NCBI GenBank assembly: GCA_027055005.1 | Contig: JALUNR010000155.1 | Location: 10,182-26,153, forward strand | Source of the DNA: Campylobacterales bacterium | GTDB taxonomy: Bacteria; Campylobacterota; Campylobacteria; Campylobacterales; QNZT01 | Reading direction: 5' to 3' | DNA length: 15,972 nucleotides | The notes under the pieces: model-generated | Databases searched by the model: none | Told to the model about the DNA's origin: nothing | The model's input: the letters and a program-made list of their open reading frames with translations, nothing else | In this document: positions 7,016-15,700 of the stretch, in pieces | Numbering within the stretch: position 1 is the stretch's first letter | How the letters are laid out: the number at the start of each line of letters is the position of its first letter | Made by a program: the position numbers and the translations under genes

Positions 7016-8584
7016 TTATCTTGCCATATCTACAGCTCTTAACTCCCTTATTACATTTACTTTGATTTCTCCAGGATATTGAACTTTATCTTCTATCTCT
7101 TTTGCTATCTCTTTTGCTAAAAGAACTGCTTCATCATCATTTACAAGCTTAGCATTTAATATCACTCTTACTTCTCGTCCTGCATTTATAGCATATGCAT
7201 TTTTTACACCATTTTTACTAGTTGCTATATCTTCTATATCTTTTACTCTTTTCAAAAATGCTTCTAAAACTTCTCTTCTAGCTCCAGGTCTTGCTGCACT
7301 TAGAGTATCAGCTGTACATACTGAAGCTGATTCTATTGAGTTTGCATCTTCATGCCCATGATGAGCATATATAGCATTTATTACTACATCTCCTTCACCA
7401 TATCTCTTACAAACTTCTGCTCCTAAATCAACATGATTCCCACTAAAATCATGAGTCAAAGCTTTACCTATATCATGAAGTATTCCAGCTCTTTTTGCCA
7501 AAATTGCATCTCCCCCACACTCCGATGCAATAACTCCAGCTAAATGCGAAACTTCTAGGGAATGCCCCAAAGCATTTTGCCCATAACTTGCACGAAACTT
7601 TAGTTTTCCTATAAGTTTTATAAGTTCAGGGTGCATATTGGTAAGTCCCATATCAAAAATAATCTCTTCTCCCTCTTGCAATAAAGTATCTTCAAACTCT
7701 TTTGTAGTTTTGTTAAAAATATCTTCTATACGAGCTGGTTGGATTCTTCCATCTTCAACAAGTTCTTCAATAACTTTTGTAGCAATAGCTCTTCGATAAA
7801 GATTGAAAGAACTCAATATAATAACATTTGGAGTATCATCTATAATAATATCAACTCCTAAAAGCATTTCTAAAGATTTGATATTTCTTCCCTCTTTACC
7901 TATTATTCGTCCTTTCAAATCATCACTTGGAAGATTTACTGTATTTATAAGCCTCTCAGCAGCAAAATCTCCAGCAAACCTACTTGTAGCCTGAGCAAGT
8001 ATAAAGTTTGCATTTTTTTTAGCATCTCTTTTTGCAATAGTTTCATACTTTCTAACTATATGAGATATTTCAGCTCTACTATCTTCTTCCACTCTTTTTA
8101 AAACTACTTCTTTAGCCTCTGCTTTGGTCATACCAGAAGCTTTTTCTATAAGTTTATCTGCTTCTTTGATTTTACTGTTATATTCTTCTTCTATTTTATT
8201 TAAAAGCCCTTTTTCATGAATCAAATCTTTCTTTTGTTGTTTTAACTCATCTTTTTCAAGAGTTATAGACTTTAGCTCATCTTTAAAAATATTGTTTAAC
8301 TCTTTATCTTTTTTTTGTAATTCATCAAACTTTTTATTATAATCATTAAGTAGGGTTTCCTCTTTTTTTTCATACTTTTCTTTTAAAACAAGTTCTTTCT
8401 CTTTTGCTTTAACCTCACTATCATGAAGTTTTAACTGAGCTTCATGTTCTATTACTCTAGCTTTTGCCTTTGCTTGTTCTATCAAAGCCTTAGCAGCTGA
8501 AGTTGAAAATCTTTTTAATAAAGTATAACCTATACCACCACCTACTACAAAACCACCACCTACTAATAAAATCTCATTTATCAT
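7016..8584 (-). CDS. rny: Ribonuclease Y (membrane-anchored endoribonuclease)
   Basis: The 522-residue protein has the full RNase Y layout. There is an N-terminal membrane anchor rich in Gly (EILLVGGGFVVGGGIGYTLL), then a long Lys/Glu coiled coil (about 30-200). A KH RNA-binding domain follows with GRIIGKEGRN (GxxG loop 229-232). An HD metal-dependent phosphodiesterase domain has HSLEVSHLAG and the catalytic HD at 370-371 in LHDIGKALTHD. By family it starts mRNA decay by endonucleolytic cleavage at the inner membrane. It begins 2 nt after the cyclo-ligase stop, with AAGG upstream of the ATG, so the two genes are cotranscribed and probably coupled. Length is typical and no key residue is missing. 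Confidence 0.97.
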   Translation of the reverse strand: MINEILLVGGGFVVGGGIGYTLLKRFSTSAAKALIEQAKAKARVIEHEAQLKLHDSEVKAKEKELVLKEKYEKKEETLLNDYNKKFDELQKKDKELNNIFKDELKSITLEKDELKQQKKDLIHEKGLLNKIEEEYNSKIKEADKLIEKASGMTKAEAKEVVLKRVEEDSRAEISHIVRKYETIAKRDAKKNANFILAQATSRFAGDFAAERLINTVNLPSDDLKGRIIGKEGRNIKSLEMLLGVDIIIDDTPNVIILSSFNLYRRAIATKVIEELVEDGRIQPARIEDIFNKTTKEFEDTLLQEGEEIIFDMGLTNMHPELIKLIGKLKFRASYGQNALGHSLEVSHLAGVIASECGGDAILAKRAGILHDIGKALTHDFSGNHVDLGAEVCKRYGEGDVVINAIYAHHGHEDANSIESASVCTADTLSAARPGARREVLEAFLKRVKDIEDIATSKNGVKNAYAINAGREVRVILNAKLVNDDEAVLLAKEIAKEIEDKVQYPGEIKVNVIRELRAVDMAR

Positions 8585-8586
8585 TG

Positions 8587-9132
8587 TTATCGCCTTAAAA
8601 ATAGTTTTGGGGTTATATAAAAGTCATAGGATATATCATACCAATCACTAAGCTTCTCTTTGACAAAACATCTTTTCCTTTGAACAAAGACAACAATTGG
8701 CTTTTTTTTTAGTTTTTCGTAAAATCTATCATACATACCCTTACCAAATCCAACTCTCTTAAAGTCCCCATCAACCCCTACGACAGGAACAATAATCATA
8801 TCAATACTTTTTTGTTTAAAAAAAGAGTTGTTTGGTGAAAGCACACCAAAACTATCTTGTTTTAGCGGCATTCTATATCTTACCATTTTAAAGCTTTTTT
8901 CTTCTATAAATGGAACAAATATATCTAACTTCTTTCTATACTTTTGTATAAGTTTTTTTAAATTTGTTTCTATTTTTAGAGGCATATAAAAAAGTATATT
9001 TTTAGGTTTTTTTTCATTTATAATCAAATCTATTTTTTGCATAACAAGATAATCCAGATAAATTTTGTTATTTTTTGTAGCATATTTTCTTAGTTTTTTT
9101 AAACACTCTTTTCTAAAAAAGTTTTTATCCAA
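8587..9132 (-). CDS. 5-formyltetrahydrofolate cyclo-ligase (MTHFS family)
   Basis: This enzyme converts 5-formyl-THF to 5,10-methenyl-THF using ATP, in cytosolic folate recycling. The family signature is VGFGKGMYDRF (residues about 127-137), matching the G.G.G.YDR phosphate/folate loop. FYMPLKIETNLKKLI and the closing FYITPKL region also fit. I choose the TTG at 9132 (181 residues): it has AAAAAAGG 7 nt upstream and gives MDKNFFRKECLKKL, the usual way the family begins. A TTG at 9162 is also in frame (191 residues), but it lacks a ribosome site and sits right beside a -10-like sequence at 9163-9168. The sequence is unusually Lys-rich. It heads the minus-strand run and is followed by RNase Y after 2 nt. 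Confidence 0.9.
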   Translation of the reverse strand: MDKNFFRKECLKKLRKYATKNNKIYLDYLVMQKIDLIINEKKPKNILFYMPLKIETNLKKLIQKYRKKLDIFVPFIEEKSFKMVRYRMPLKQDSFGVLSPNNSFFKQKSIDMIIVPVVGVDGDFKRVGFGKGMYDRFYEKLKKKPIVVFVQRKRCFVKEKLSDWYDISYDFYITPKLFLRR

Positions 9133-9139
9133 ATTGAAG

Positions 9140-9147
9140 CCTTTTTT
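9140..9147 (-). promoter_or_regulatory. Ribosome binding site supporting the TTG start at 9132
   Basis: AAAAAAGG ends 7 nt before TTG. The longer alternative start at 9162 has no comparable sequence upstream. Confidence 0.6.
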
Positions 9148-9162
9148 ATATATGATATCCAA

Positions 9163-9170
9163 CTTATACT
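9163..9170. promoter_or_regulatory. Overlapping -10-like elements of a divergent promoter pair
   Basis: The divergent gap must hold promoters for both gene runs. TATACT (9165-9170) reads as a -10 for the plus strand, and TATAAG (9168 to 9163) as a -10 for the minus strand on nearly the same bases. No good -35 is visible, which is common in Campylobacterota. If both are real, the two promoters would compete. Predicted from sequence only. Confidence 0.3.
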
Positions 9171-9206
9171 AATAGACTTGTTGCAATATAAAGGATTTAT
9201 AACATC

Positions 9207-9905
9207 ATGATAAAAATAACTTTACTTATTTCTTTTTTTATATTTTTTTTTACTGGATGTGAAAATAGTAGCGATTTAAAAAAACTTGCCCAACAATTAA
9301 GAAAAGAAAAGAGTATAAAAAATCATAAAATTTTACCTAAAAAGAAAAGTATTTCTAAGATTATTAAAACTAATAAAAAAGAAAAAATTATAAAAGAAGT
9401 AGAAAAAAAACTACTTGTTAATAAAGAAGAAACTAAGACTAAAACTAAAGTAAATACAAATATTAAAAATTTAAATCTCACAACTCTAAACAAAAAGATT
9501 TTAAAAATAAAATTTAAAAAAGATGGTATTACTTTTGAAAACTTTCCAAATAAAATAATCATTTTGGATATTTTTACTACTTGGTGTCCACCATGCATAC
9601 AAACTCTTCCACATATGATATCACTCCAAAAAAAATACAAAAAAAACTTACAAGTGATAGGTATTTTGATGGATGAAAAGATAAGAGAAAGTGAAGCTTT
9701 AGAGTTTAAACAAAAGCACCATATAAATTATATGATAACTATCGGAAAAAACAACAGAGTACTAACTGATACTTGGGGTGGAATAAGTGGATTTCCAACA
9801 ATCATAATATTTGATAAAAATGGAACATATTTTAACCACTACAATGGAGCTCCTCCACTAGAAATGCTTCAAAGTGATATGAAAAAAGTTTTAAGGAAAA
9901 AGTAA
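9207..9905 (+). CDS. Thioredoxin-like (TlpA/ResA-type) lipoprotein
   Basis: This 232-residue lipoprotein has a hydrophobic signal (MIKITLLISFFIFFFTGC) with lipobox FTGC, so Cys18 is the probable lipid anchor. Residues about 20-105 form a very Lys-rich, low-complexity linker. A thioredoxin fold follows, with active site W126-C127-P128-P129-C130 in FTTWCPPC and cis-Pro 197 in GFPTIIIF. It is expected to act in the periplasm as a thiol-disulfide reductase; the substrate cannot be read from sequence. AAGGA lies 11 nt before the ATG, a somewhat long spacing. It is the first gene of the plus-strand run and its stop is immediately followed by the ftsY ATG. Part of the linker also opens a minus-strand frame that I regard as a shadow. 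Confidence 0.87.
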   Translation: MIKITLLISFFIFFFTGCENSSDLKKLAQQLRKEKSIKNHKILPKKKSISKIIKTNKKEKIIKEVEKKLLVNKEETKTKTKVNTNIKNLNLTTLNKKILKIKFKKDGITFENFPNKIIILDIFTTWCPPCIQTLPHMISLQKKYKKNLQVIGILMDEKIRESEALEFKQKHHINYMITIGKNNRVLTDTWGGISGFPTIIIFDKNGTYFNHYNGAPPLEMLQSDMKKVLRKK

Positions 9906-10772
9906 ATGTTTAGTTTTTTAAAAAAAACAAAAGATGTGATATCTAGTGTTGTAACAAAAAAAGAAAAAAAGATTTCAAAAGATTTGCTTGAAGAAGTTTT
10001 ACTAGAAGCAGATGTAAGTTATGATGTTGTTGAAAATGCTATTTACTTTTTACCTGCAAGTAACATGGTTGAAAAAAAAGATATAAAAAAAGTACTTCTT
10101 TCTTATTTTAAAGATATGGAAAGTTCACAAGAGGTCGATGCAAAGCCTTTTGTTGAACTAATATTTGGTATCAATGGAGCTGGAAAAACTACTACCATAG
10201 CAAAACTTGCAAACTATTATAAAAAAAATGGTAAAAAAGTTATCTTAGCAGCCTCTGATACTTTTAGAGCAGCAGCAGTAGAACAACTAAAAAGATGGTC
10301 AGATAAACTTAGTATTGATATAGTTGCTTCAAAACAAGGTGCAGATCCATCATCAGTTGCATATGATGCGATAAGCAAAGCAGTAGCTAAGAAATATGAC
10401 AATGTATTGATAGACACAGCAGGAAGACTTCATAACCATCAAAACTTATCAAATGAACTTCAAAAAATAGTTCGTATTTCAAACAAAGCAAAAGAAGGAA
10501 GTCCTCATAGAAAAATACTTATTCTTGATGGAACTCAAGGAAACTCAGCAATAAATCAAGCAGTAGAATTCAACAAAATAATTCCGATAGATGCTCTTAT
10601 CATAACAAAACTAGATGGTACTGCAAAAGGTGGAGCTCTGTTTTCCATCGCATATACTCTTAAAAAACCAATTCTTTTTGTAGGAACTGGTGAAAGTGCT
10701 GATGATTTGGTAAAGTTTAACAAAGAAAAATTTGTAGATGATATTTTAGATGAAATATTTATAAGTGAGTAG
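9906..10772 (+). CDS. ftsY: Signal recognition particle receptor FtsY
   Basis: This SRP-receptor GTPase docks ribosome/SRP complexes at the inner membrane for cotranslational insertion. It has 288 residues: a short helical N domain (1-75, with the DLLEEVLLEADVSYDVVE pattern) and a G domain with G1 GINGAGKTTT (88-97, K94), DTFRAAAVEQL, G3 DTAGR (170-174) and G4 TKLDG (234-238). The large acidic A domain of E. coli FtsY is absent, giving a short FtsY of the kind usual in this phylum. AAGGA is 8 nt upstream. The start directly abuts the preceding stop, and radA starts 2 nt after its own stop. Confidence 0.97.
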   Translation: MFSFLKKTKDVISSVVTKKEKKISKDLLEEVLLEADVSYDVVENAIYFLPASNMVEKKDIKKVLLSYFKDMESSQEVDAKPFVELIFGINGAGKTTTIAKLANYYKKNGKKVILAASDTFRAAAVEQLKRWSDKLSIDIVASKQGADPSSVAYDAISKAVAKKYDNVLIDTAGRLHNHQNLSNELQKIVRISNKAKEGSPHRKILILDGTQGNSAINQAVEFNKIIPIDALIITKLDGTAKGGALFSIAYTLKKPILFVGTGESADDLVKFNKEKFVDDILDEIFISE

Positions 10773-10774
10773 CT

Positions 10775-12121
10775 TTGGCAAAATCAAAACTATTATATGA
10801 ATGTCAAAGTTGTGGCTATCAAAGTGCAAAATGGATGGGAAAGTGTCCAAACTGTGGAGTATGGGAGAGCTTTATAGAACTAAATCAACAACAAAAAGAG
10901 TTTTTAAAAACCATTTCAAAATCCCCTTCAGCAGAATCTGAAGCCATAAGTATAATAGATATCAAAGAAGAAAAAGTAGATAGATTTTCTTCAAACGATA
11001 GTGAACTGGACTTGGTTTTGGGTGGTGGTATAGTAAAAGGAAGCCTTACTTTGATAGGGGGAAGTCCTGGAGTTGGAAAAAGTACTCTTCTTTTAAAAAT
11101 AGGTTCAAACATAGCAAAAAGTGGTAAAAAAGCACTTTATGTTAGTGGTGAAGAATCGCTAGGACAAATAAAACTAAGAGCAAATCGACTTTCTGCAAAT
11201 ACAAAAAATCTATATATGTTAAGCCAAATAGAGTTAGAAAAAATCCTTGATGAGTTAAATCAAAACAGTTATGAACTTCTTATCATAGACTCGATTCAAA
11301 CCATATATACAAATAAAATCCCTTCAGCTCCAGGAAGTGTCTCACAAGTAAGAGATATAACTTTTACCCTTATGAGAATAGCAAAAGACAGAGGCATAGC
11401 AACTTTTATCATAGGTCATATCACAAAAGAAGGTTCTATCGCTGGTCCTAGAGTTTTAGAGCATATGGTAGATACTGTGCTTTACTTTGAGGGAGATAGT
11501 AACCGTGAACTTAGACTTTTAAGAGGATTTAAAAACCGTTTTGGTTCTACTAGTGAAGTTGCTATATTTGAGATGACAAAACATGGACTTACAACCGCAA
11601 AAGATATATCAAGCAAATTTTTTACTAGAGGAGTTAGCACTATTGGTTCAGCTTTGACGATAGTGCTAGAGGGAAGCAGACCTTTGATCGTAGAAGTTCA
11701 AGCTCTAGTTACAAGAAGTGGATATCCAACTCCCAAAAGAAGCTCAACAGGATATGAGTTAAATAGACTAAATATGCTCTTAGCACTACTAGAAAAAAAA
11801 CTCTCCCTTCCACTAAATGAATATGATGTTTTTATAAATATCAGTGGAGGTATAAAGATAAACGAAACTTCTGCCGATTTGGCTATCATAACTACAATAG
11901 TAAGTAGTTTTAGAGATAGAGAAGTTAGTAAAGATACTATTTTTTTAGGAGAAGTATCACTAACAGGAGAGGTAAGAGAGGTGTTTAATCTTGATATTAG
12001 ATTAAAAGAAGCTCAAACTCAGGATTTTAAAAGAGCAATTGTGCCAAAATTACCACTAGAGGATACTAAACTAAAATGTTATGAAGTAAGTGAAGTATCT
12101 AAACTTATTGACTGGATGTAA
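10775..12121 (+). CDS. radA: DNA repair protein RadA
   Basis: This RecA-related ATPase/helicase processes branched recombination intermediates. The 448-residue order is complete: a C4 zinc finger (C10, C13, C24, C27 in CQSCG..CPNCG), Walker A GGSPGVGKST (K102), the RadA-specific KNRFG motif (253-257), and a C-terminal Lon-like domain (about 280-448, including ETSADLAI). The start is TTG at 10775, 2 nt after the ftsY stop. It has no strong Shine-Dalgarno, so initiation probably relies on coupling. The zinc-finger position relative to the start matches the family, which supports this TTG. Confidence 0.96.
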   Translation: MAKSKLLYECQSCGYQSAKWMGKCPNCGVWESFIELNQQQKEFLKTISKSPSAESEAISIIDIKEEKVDRFSSNDSELDLVLGGGIVKGSLTLIGGSPGVGKSTLLLKIGSNIAKSGKKALYVSGEESLGQIKLRANRLSANTKNLYMLSQIELEKILDELNQNSYELLIIDSIQTIYTNKIPSAPGSVSQVRDITFTLMRIAKDRGIATFIIGHITKEGSIAGPRVLEHMVDTVLYFEGDSNRELRLLRGFKNRFGSTSEVAIFEMTKHGLTTAKDISSKFFTRGVSTIGSALTIVLEGSRPLIVEVQALVTRSGYPTPKRSSTGYELNRLNMLLALLEKKLSLPLNEYDVFINISGGIKINETSADLAIITTIVSSFRDREVSKDTIFLGEVSLTGEVREVFNLDIRLKEAQTQDFKRAIVPKLPLEDTKLKCYEVSEVSKLIDWM

Positions 12122-12126
12122 AGGGG
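12120..12126 (+). promoter_or_regulatory. Ribosome binding site deciding the start of the 97-residue gene
   Basis: AAAGGGG ends 5 nt before the ATG at 12132 and overlaps the radA stop. An in-frame ATG at 12090 lies inside radA without such a site. Confidence 0.65.
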
Positions 12127-12131
12127 AAAAC

Positions 12132-12425
12132 ATGGGAACTATAAAATGTATAAAAGCTCATCATGAGATGGAAGAGAGATATGCAAGATTAGAATTAGAG
12201 TATTTTAACTTAGAACAAAAAGAGTTGATTTTCGACACAACTAATGAGTTAATAAAAAAATATAAGATTTATCCTACTAAGATAATAACTCCAAGAGCTG
12301 AATTTGAAGGAGAATTTTGTTTAGAATTTCACGATGATTATCATAGGGAGAGTGAAGCGTTTTTTAATGACTTACTTCATAGATTAGATATCAATCATTG
12401 TGAAAATGATGATGTAAATTCTTAA
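12132..12425 (+). CDS. Small protein of unknown function (97 residues)
   Basis: I do not recognise this family. The start at 12132 follows AAAGGGG, giving MGTIKCIKAHHEMEERYARL. The protein is acidic and soluble-looking, with no signal or membrane segment. It is predicted helical at residues 8-40 and has a later segment, TPRAEFEGEFCLEFHDDYH, rich in acidic residues and His. Four His and two Cys are scattered (C5, H9, H10, and others) without a clear metal-site spacing. It starts 10 nt after the radA stop and should be cotranscribed with it. It ends 23 nt before rnpB. Base composition matches its neighbours, so it looks like a genuine resident gene. Confidence 0.75.
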   Translation: MGTIKCIKAHHEMEERYARLELEYFNLEQKELIFDTTNELIKKYKIYPTKIITPRAEFEGEFCLEFHDDYHRESEAFFNDLLHRLDINHCENDDVNS

Positions 12426-12433
12426 GAAAAGAG

Positions 12434-12442
12434 TGATAAACT
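12434..12442 (+). promoter_or_regulatory. Candidate extended -10 promoter of rnpB
   Basis: TGATAAACT reads as an extended -10 (TG, one base, then TAAACT, 4 of 6 consensus). A start about 7 nt downstream would fall at about 12449, which is exactly where the P1 helix of the RNA begins. No -35 is evident. Confidence 0.4.
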
Positions 12443-12448
12443 ACCACT

Positions 12449-12772
12449 AAGGCATAGCAGATGATTGCTTCAGTATGAAGAGGAAAGTCCGAGCTACTGT
12501 GAGATAGGGTTTTGTCTAAAGGACAACTAGGGAAACCTAAGAGAAAAGTGCAACAGAAAGTAAACCGCCACTTTTTAAAGTGGTAAGGGTGAAACGGTGA
12601 GGTAAGAGCTCACCAGTTCCTTGAGTAATCTTGGAAGCTTTGTAAACCTAACCCGTAGCAAGAAGAGTTTGGTAAAAATCTCACATTTTATGCTCTTCGC
12701 TAGAGTCTGTTTGTAAAAACAAACCTAGATAAATAATCATCAAATACAAAACTCGGCTTATAGCTATGCCTT
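12449..12772 (+). ncRNA. rnpB: RNase P RNA (bacterial type A)
   Basis: This is the catalytic RNA that matures tRNA 5' ends. Conserved blocks occur in order: GAGGAAAGTCCGAGCT (12479-12494), CAACAGAAAGTAAACCGCC, GGTAAGGGTGAAACGGTG followed by AGGTAAGAGCTCACC, AACCCGTAGCAAGAAG, CCTAGATAAATAATCATC and ACTCGGCTTATAGC. The ends are set by the P1 helix: AAGGCATAGC (12449-12458) pairs perfectly with GCTATGCCTT (12763-12772), giving about 324 nt. TTTT follows P1, so the helix plus U-run may help termination. The RNA fills the gene-free stretch between the 97-residue gene and the RND permease. Confidence 0.96.
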
Positions 12773-12786
12773 TTAATATATTTTGA

Positions 12787-12792
12787 TATACT
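12787..12792 (+). promoter_or_regulatory. -10-like hexamer just upstream of the RND permease ATG
   Basis: TATACT ends 7 bp before the ATG at 12800, and the ATG has no Shine-Dalgarno. If this is a promoter, transcription would begin at or next to the A of ATG, giving a leaderless mRNA. Confidence 0.35.
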
Positions 12793-12799
12793 CTAAACT

Positions 12800-15700
12800 A
12801 TGTTAAGAAAGATAATAGAATTTACAATAAGAAAATCAACACTAAATCATATATTTTTAATATTTTTGATACTTATGGGTTCTTTTGCTTACAATAAAAT
12901 CCCTAAAGAGATATTTCCACCAACAAATCTTGATGCTATAAGTATAAGAGGATTTTATGCTGGTAGTTCACCTGAAATACTAGACAATTTAGCAGTATCA
13001 CCGATAGAAGATGAACTAAAAAATCTAAGTGATATAGATGAAGTAGAAAGTACTATAAAAACTGGTATGTTTTCTATAAAAGCTACTTTAAAAGATGGTA
13101 CAAATATCGATGATACATTAAGTGATATAAAGGATATTATTCAAAAAATCAAAAAAGATTTACCAAGTGATATGAATGAACCTATCGCAAAAAAAGTAAA
13201 AAACTCATTTCCTTTAGTAACTATTGCTATTTCTTCACATCAAAAAAAAGAAAAACTTTTGCAAATAGCAGATAAACTCAAAAAACAATTAAGTTCCCTA
13301 AGTGATTTAAGTGATATAAATATAAGAGGTGATGCAGATAAAGAACTTGTTTTTCACCTAAACTCTAAAAAAATACAAGCACTAGGACTGAATACTTCCT
13401 TAGTTGTACAAGCACTATCGAATCTATCAAATATTTTTCCAGTTGGATATATAGAACAAAAAGGAGAGCATATCTTTTTAAATACAAATAGTGGATTTAA
13501 AAAAATAGACACTTTAAAAAATACACTAATTACTATCGCAAATAAAAAAGTATTTTTAAAAGATATTGCCACTATAAAGTTCCAATTAAGTGATTCTACT
13601 GAAATTTCTCACTTCAATGGAGTACAAAATATTTCTGTAAATGTTACAAAATCAAAAAATGGAAATGCCATAACTTTAGTAAAAAAAATTAAAAAGATAT
13701 TAAGAGAGTACGATGCAAAATATCCAAATACTACTTTAGCAATATATTCAGACACTTCAGTTTGGATAAGAAATAGGCTAAATACCGTAATATCAAATAT
13801 TATTTTTGGTCTTATATTAGTAAGTTTAAGTATTTATATATTTATAAATGCAAGAATAGCTTTTGTAGTAGCTTTAGGTATTCCTGTTAGTTTTTTAGTA
13901 GGGTTAATAGCACTTGAATATTTAGGATATTCACTAAATATGCTATCTCTTTTAGGAGCTTTAATAGCCCTTGGAATGCTTGTTGATGAAGCCATAGTTG
14001 TTGCTGAAAATATACAAAGGTATATAGAAGATGGCGTTGAACCTAAAAAAGCTGCGATTGATGGTGCAAGTGAAATGTTCCCAGCTGTTTTAACAGCTAC
14101 TGCTACCACTATATTTGCCTTTTTACCTATGCTTATTATGAGTGGAGAAATGGGGGTTTTTATGAAAATACTCCCCATAATGATAACCATACTACTTCTA
14201 AGTTCACTTTTTGAAGCTTTTTTCTTTCTTCCTTTACACTCCTTTGAATTTTTAAAAAAGGATGCAAAAGAAAAAAGAGCTGAAATTATGTGGGACAAAC
14301 TCAAGAACAAATACAAAACTATACTTACAAAACTTATATCCCGTCCAAAATTTTTTATAACTATATTTTTAGTATCTATCCTTCTAGGGACTTTTGGACT
14401 TTTAAAAATATCCAAGTTTCAACTATTTCCAGATTTTGATACTACTCAAATATATGTAAAAGGAAAAGTAAACAAAAATTATAAATTAGAAGAAACTCAA
14501 GAATTAGTTTCAAAAATAGAGAAAGTACTCTTAAAGAATTTGAATAAAACTAATATTGCCTCTATTACATCTATATCAGGTCTTCAAATAACAAATAAAT
14601 TTAAAGCAGATATTTCACCAAACTATTTTCATATATTTGTAAATTTACATGAGAGATCTCCTGTTGGATTATTTAACAAATTTATAAATCCCCTACTCTC
14701 TCCAGAATATGATAGTAGTGATATGTTAAGAAAATATTCTGCAAATGAAATAGCAAAAAAAATAAAATATCTAATAAAAAAATTTCAAAAAAATAAAAAT
14801 TTTGAAGAATTAAAAGTTGTTGTTCCTGGTGCTGGTATAGTAAAAAATGATATAGAAATATCACTTATAGGCAATGCAAAAAAAGTAAAACCAGCCTTAA
14901 TAAAACTTCAAAATACAATACAAGATATAAATGGAACTTTTAATATATCAAATGATTTAAAAGAGGGAGAAGAAGAAATAAGCTTTAAAATAAACCCTTA
15001 TGGACAAAGTTTAGGTATCAGTGAAAAATACTTAGCAAATATACTAAGACCTCTGTTTTTAAAACTAAAAGTTTCTACTATGTATCTAAACAAAAAACTC
15101 ATAGAAGTTAAAACAGAAGATATTAACAAAGATAAGAAAGATGCTTTATACTCACTCACTATACCTATACCAAATTCAAACAAAAAAGTTCTTTTAAAGG
15201 ATATATCCCAAATTAAAACAAAAAAAACTTTCTCTACAATCTATAAAGACAATGGTTTTGTAATATGGACAATAACAGGAAGCTTAAATAAAAAGATATT
15301 AACATCAAGTACCCTGATGAAAAAGATAAAAGCAGTTATAAAAACTTTAAGGAAAGATGGAATAGAAGTTATAATAAAAGGTGAACAAAAAGAGAATCAA
15401 AAAGTAAAAAAAGAAATGACTGAAGCTGGGATAATAGCACTTTTCCTTATTTTTATAGCTCTTGTATGGATGTTTGATAGTATATTTTTATCATTAGTTG
15501 TTCTATCCACTATACCATTATCAATATTTGGTGTACTTGTAGGAAATATTTTAATGGGCATAAATCTAACAATGCCTGGACTTGTTGGAATAGTTGGACT
15601 TGCAGGAGTTGTTGTAAATGATGGAATTATTATGATAGATTTTTTAAAAAATGCAACTAATAAAGAGGAATTTTTATCCTATGCAACAAAAAGACTTCGC

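Noticed and set aside
9323..9640. Minus-strand open frame of 105 codons opposite the lipoprotein
   Set aside because: It arises from the A-rich Lys linker read in reverse as Phe/Leu/Ile codons; the plus strand has the lipobox and WCPPC.
13834..14415. Minus-strand open frame of 193 codons opposite the RND permease
   Set aside because: It is antisense to TM segments and the periplasmic junction of a clear RND protein, and its own translation shows no domain.
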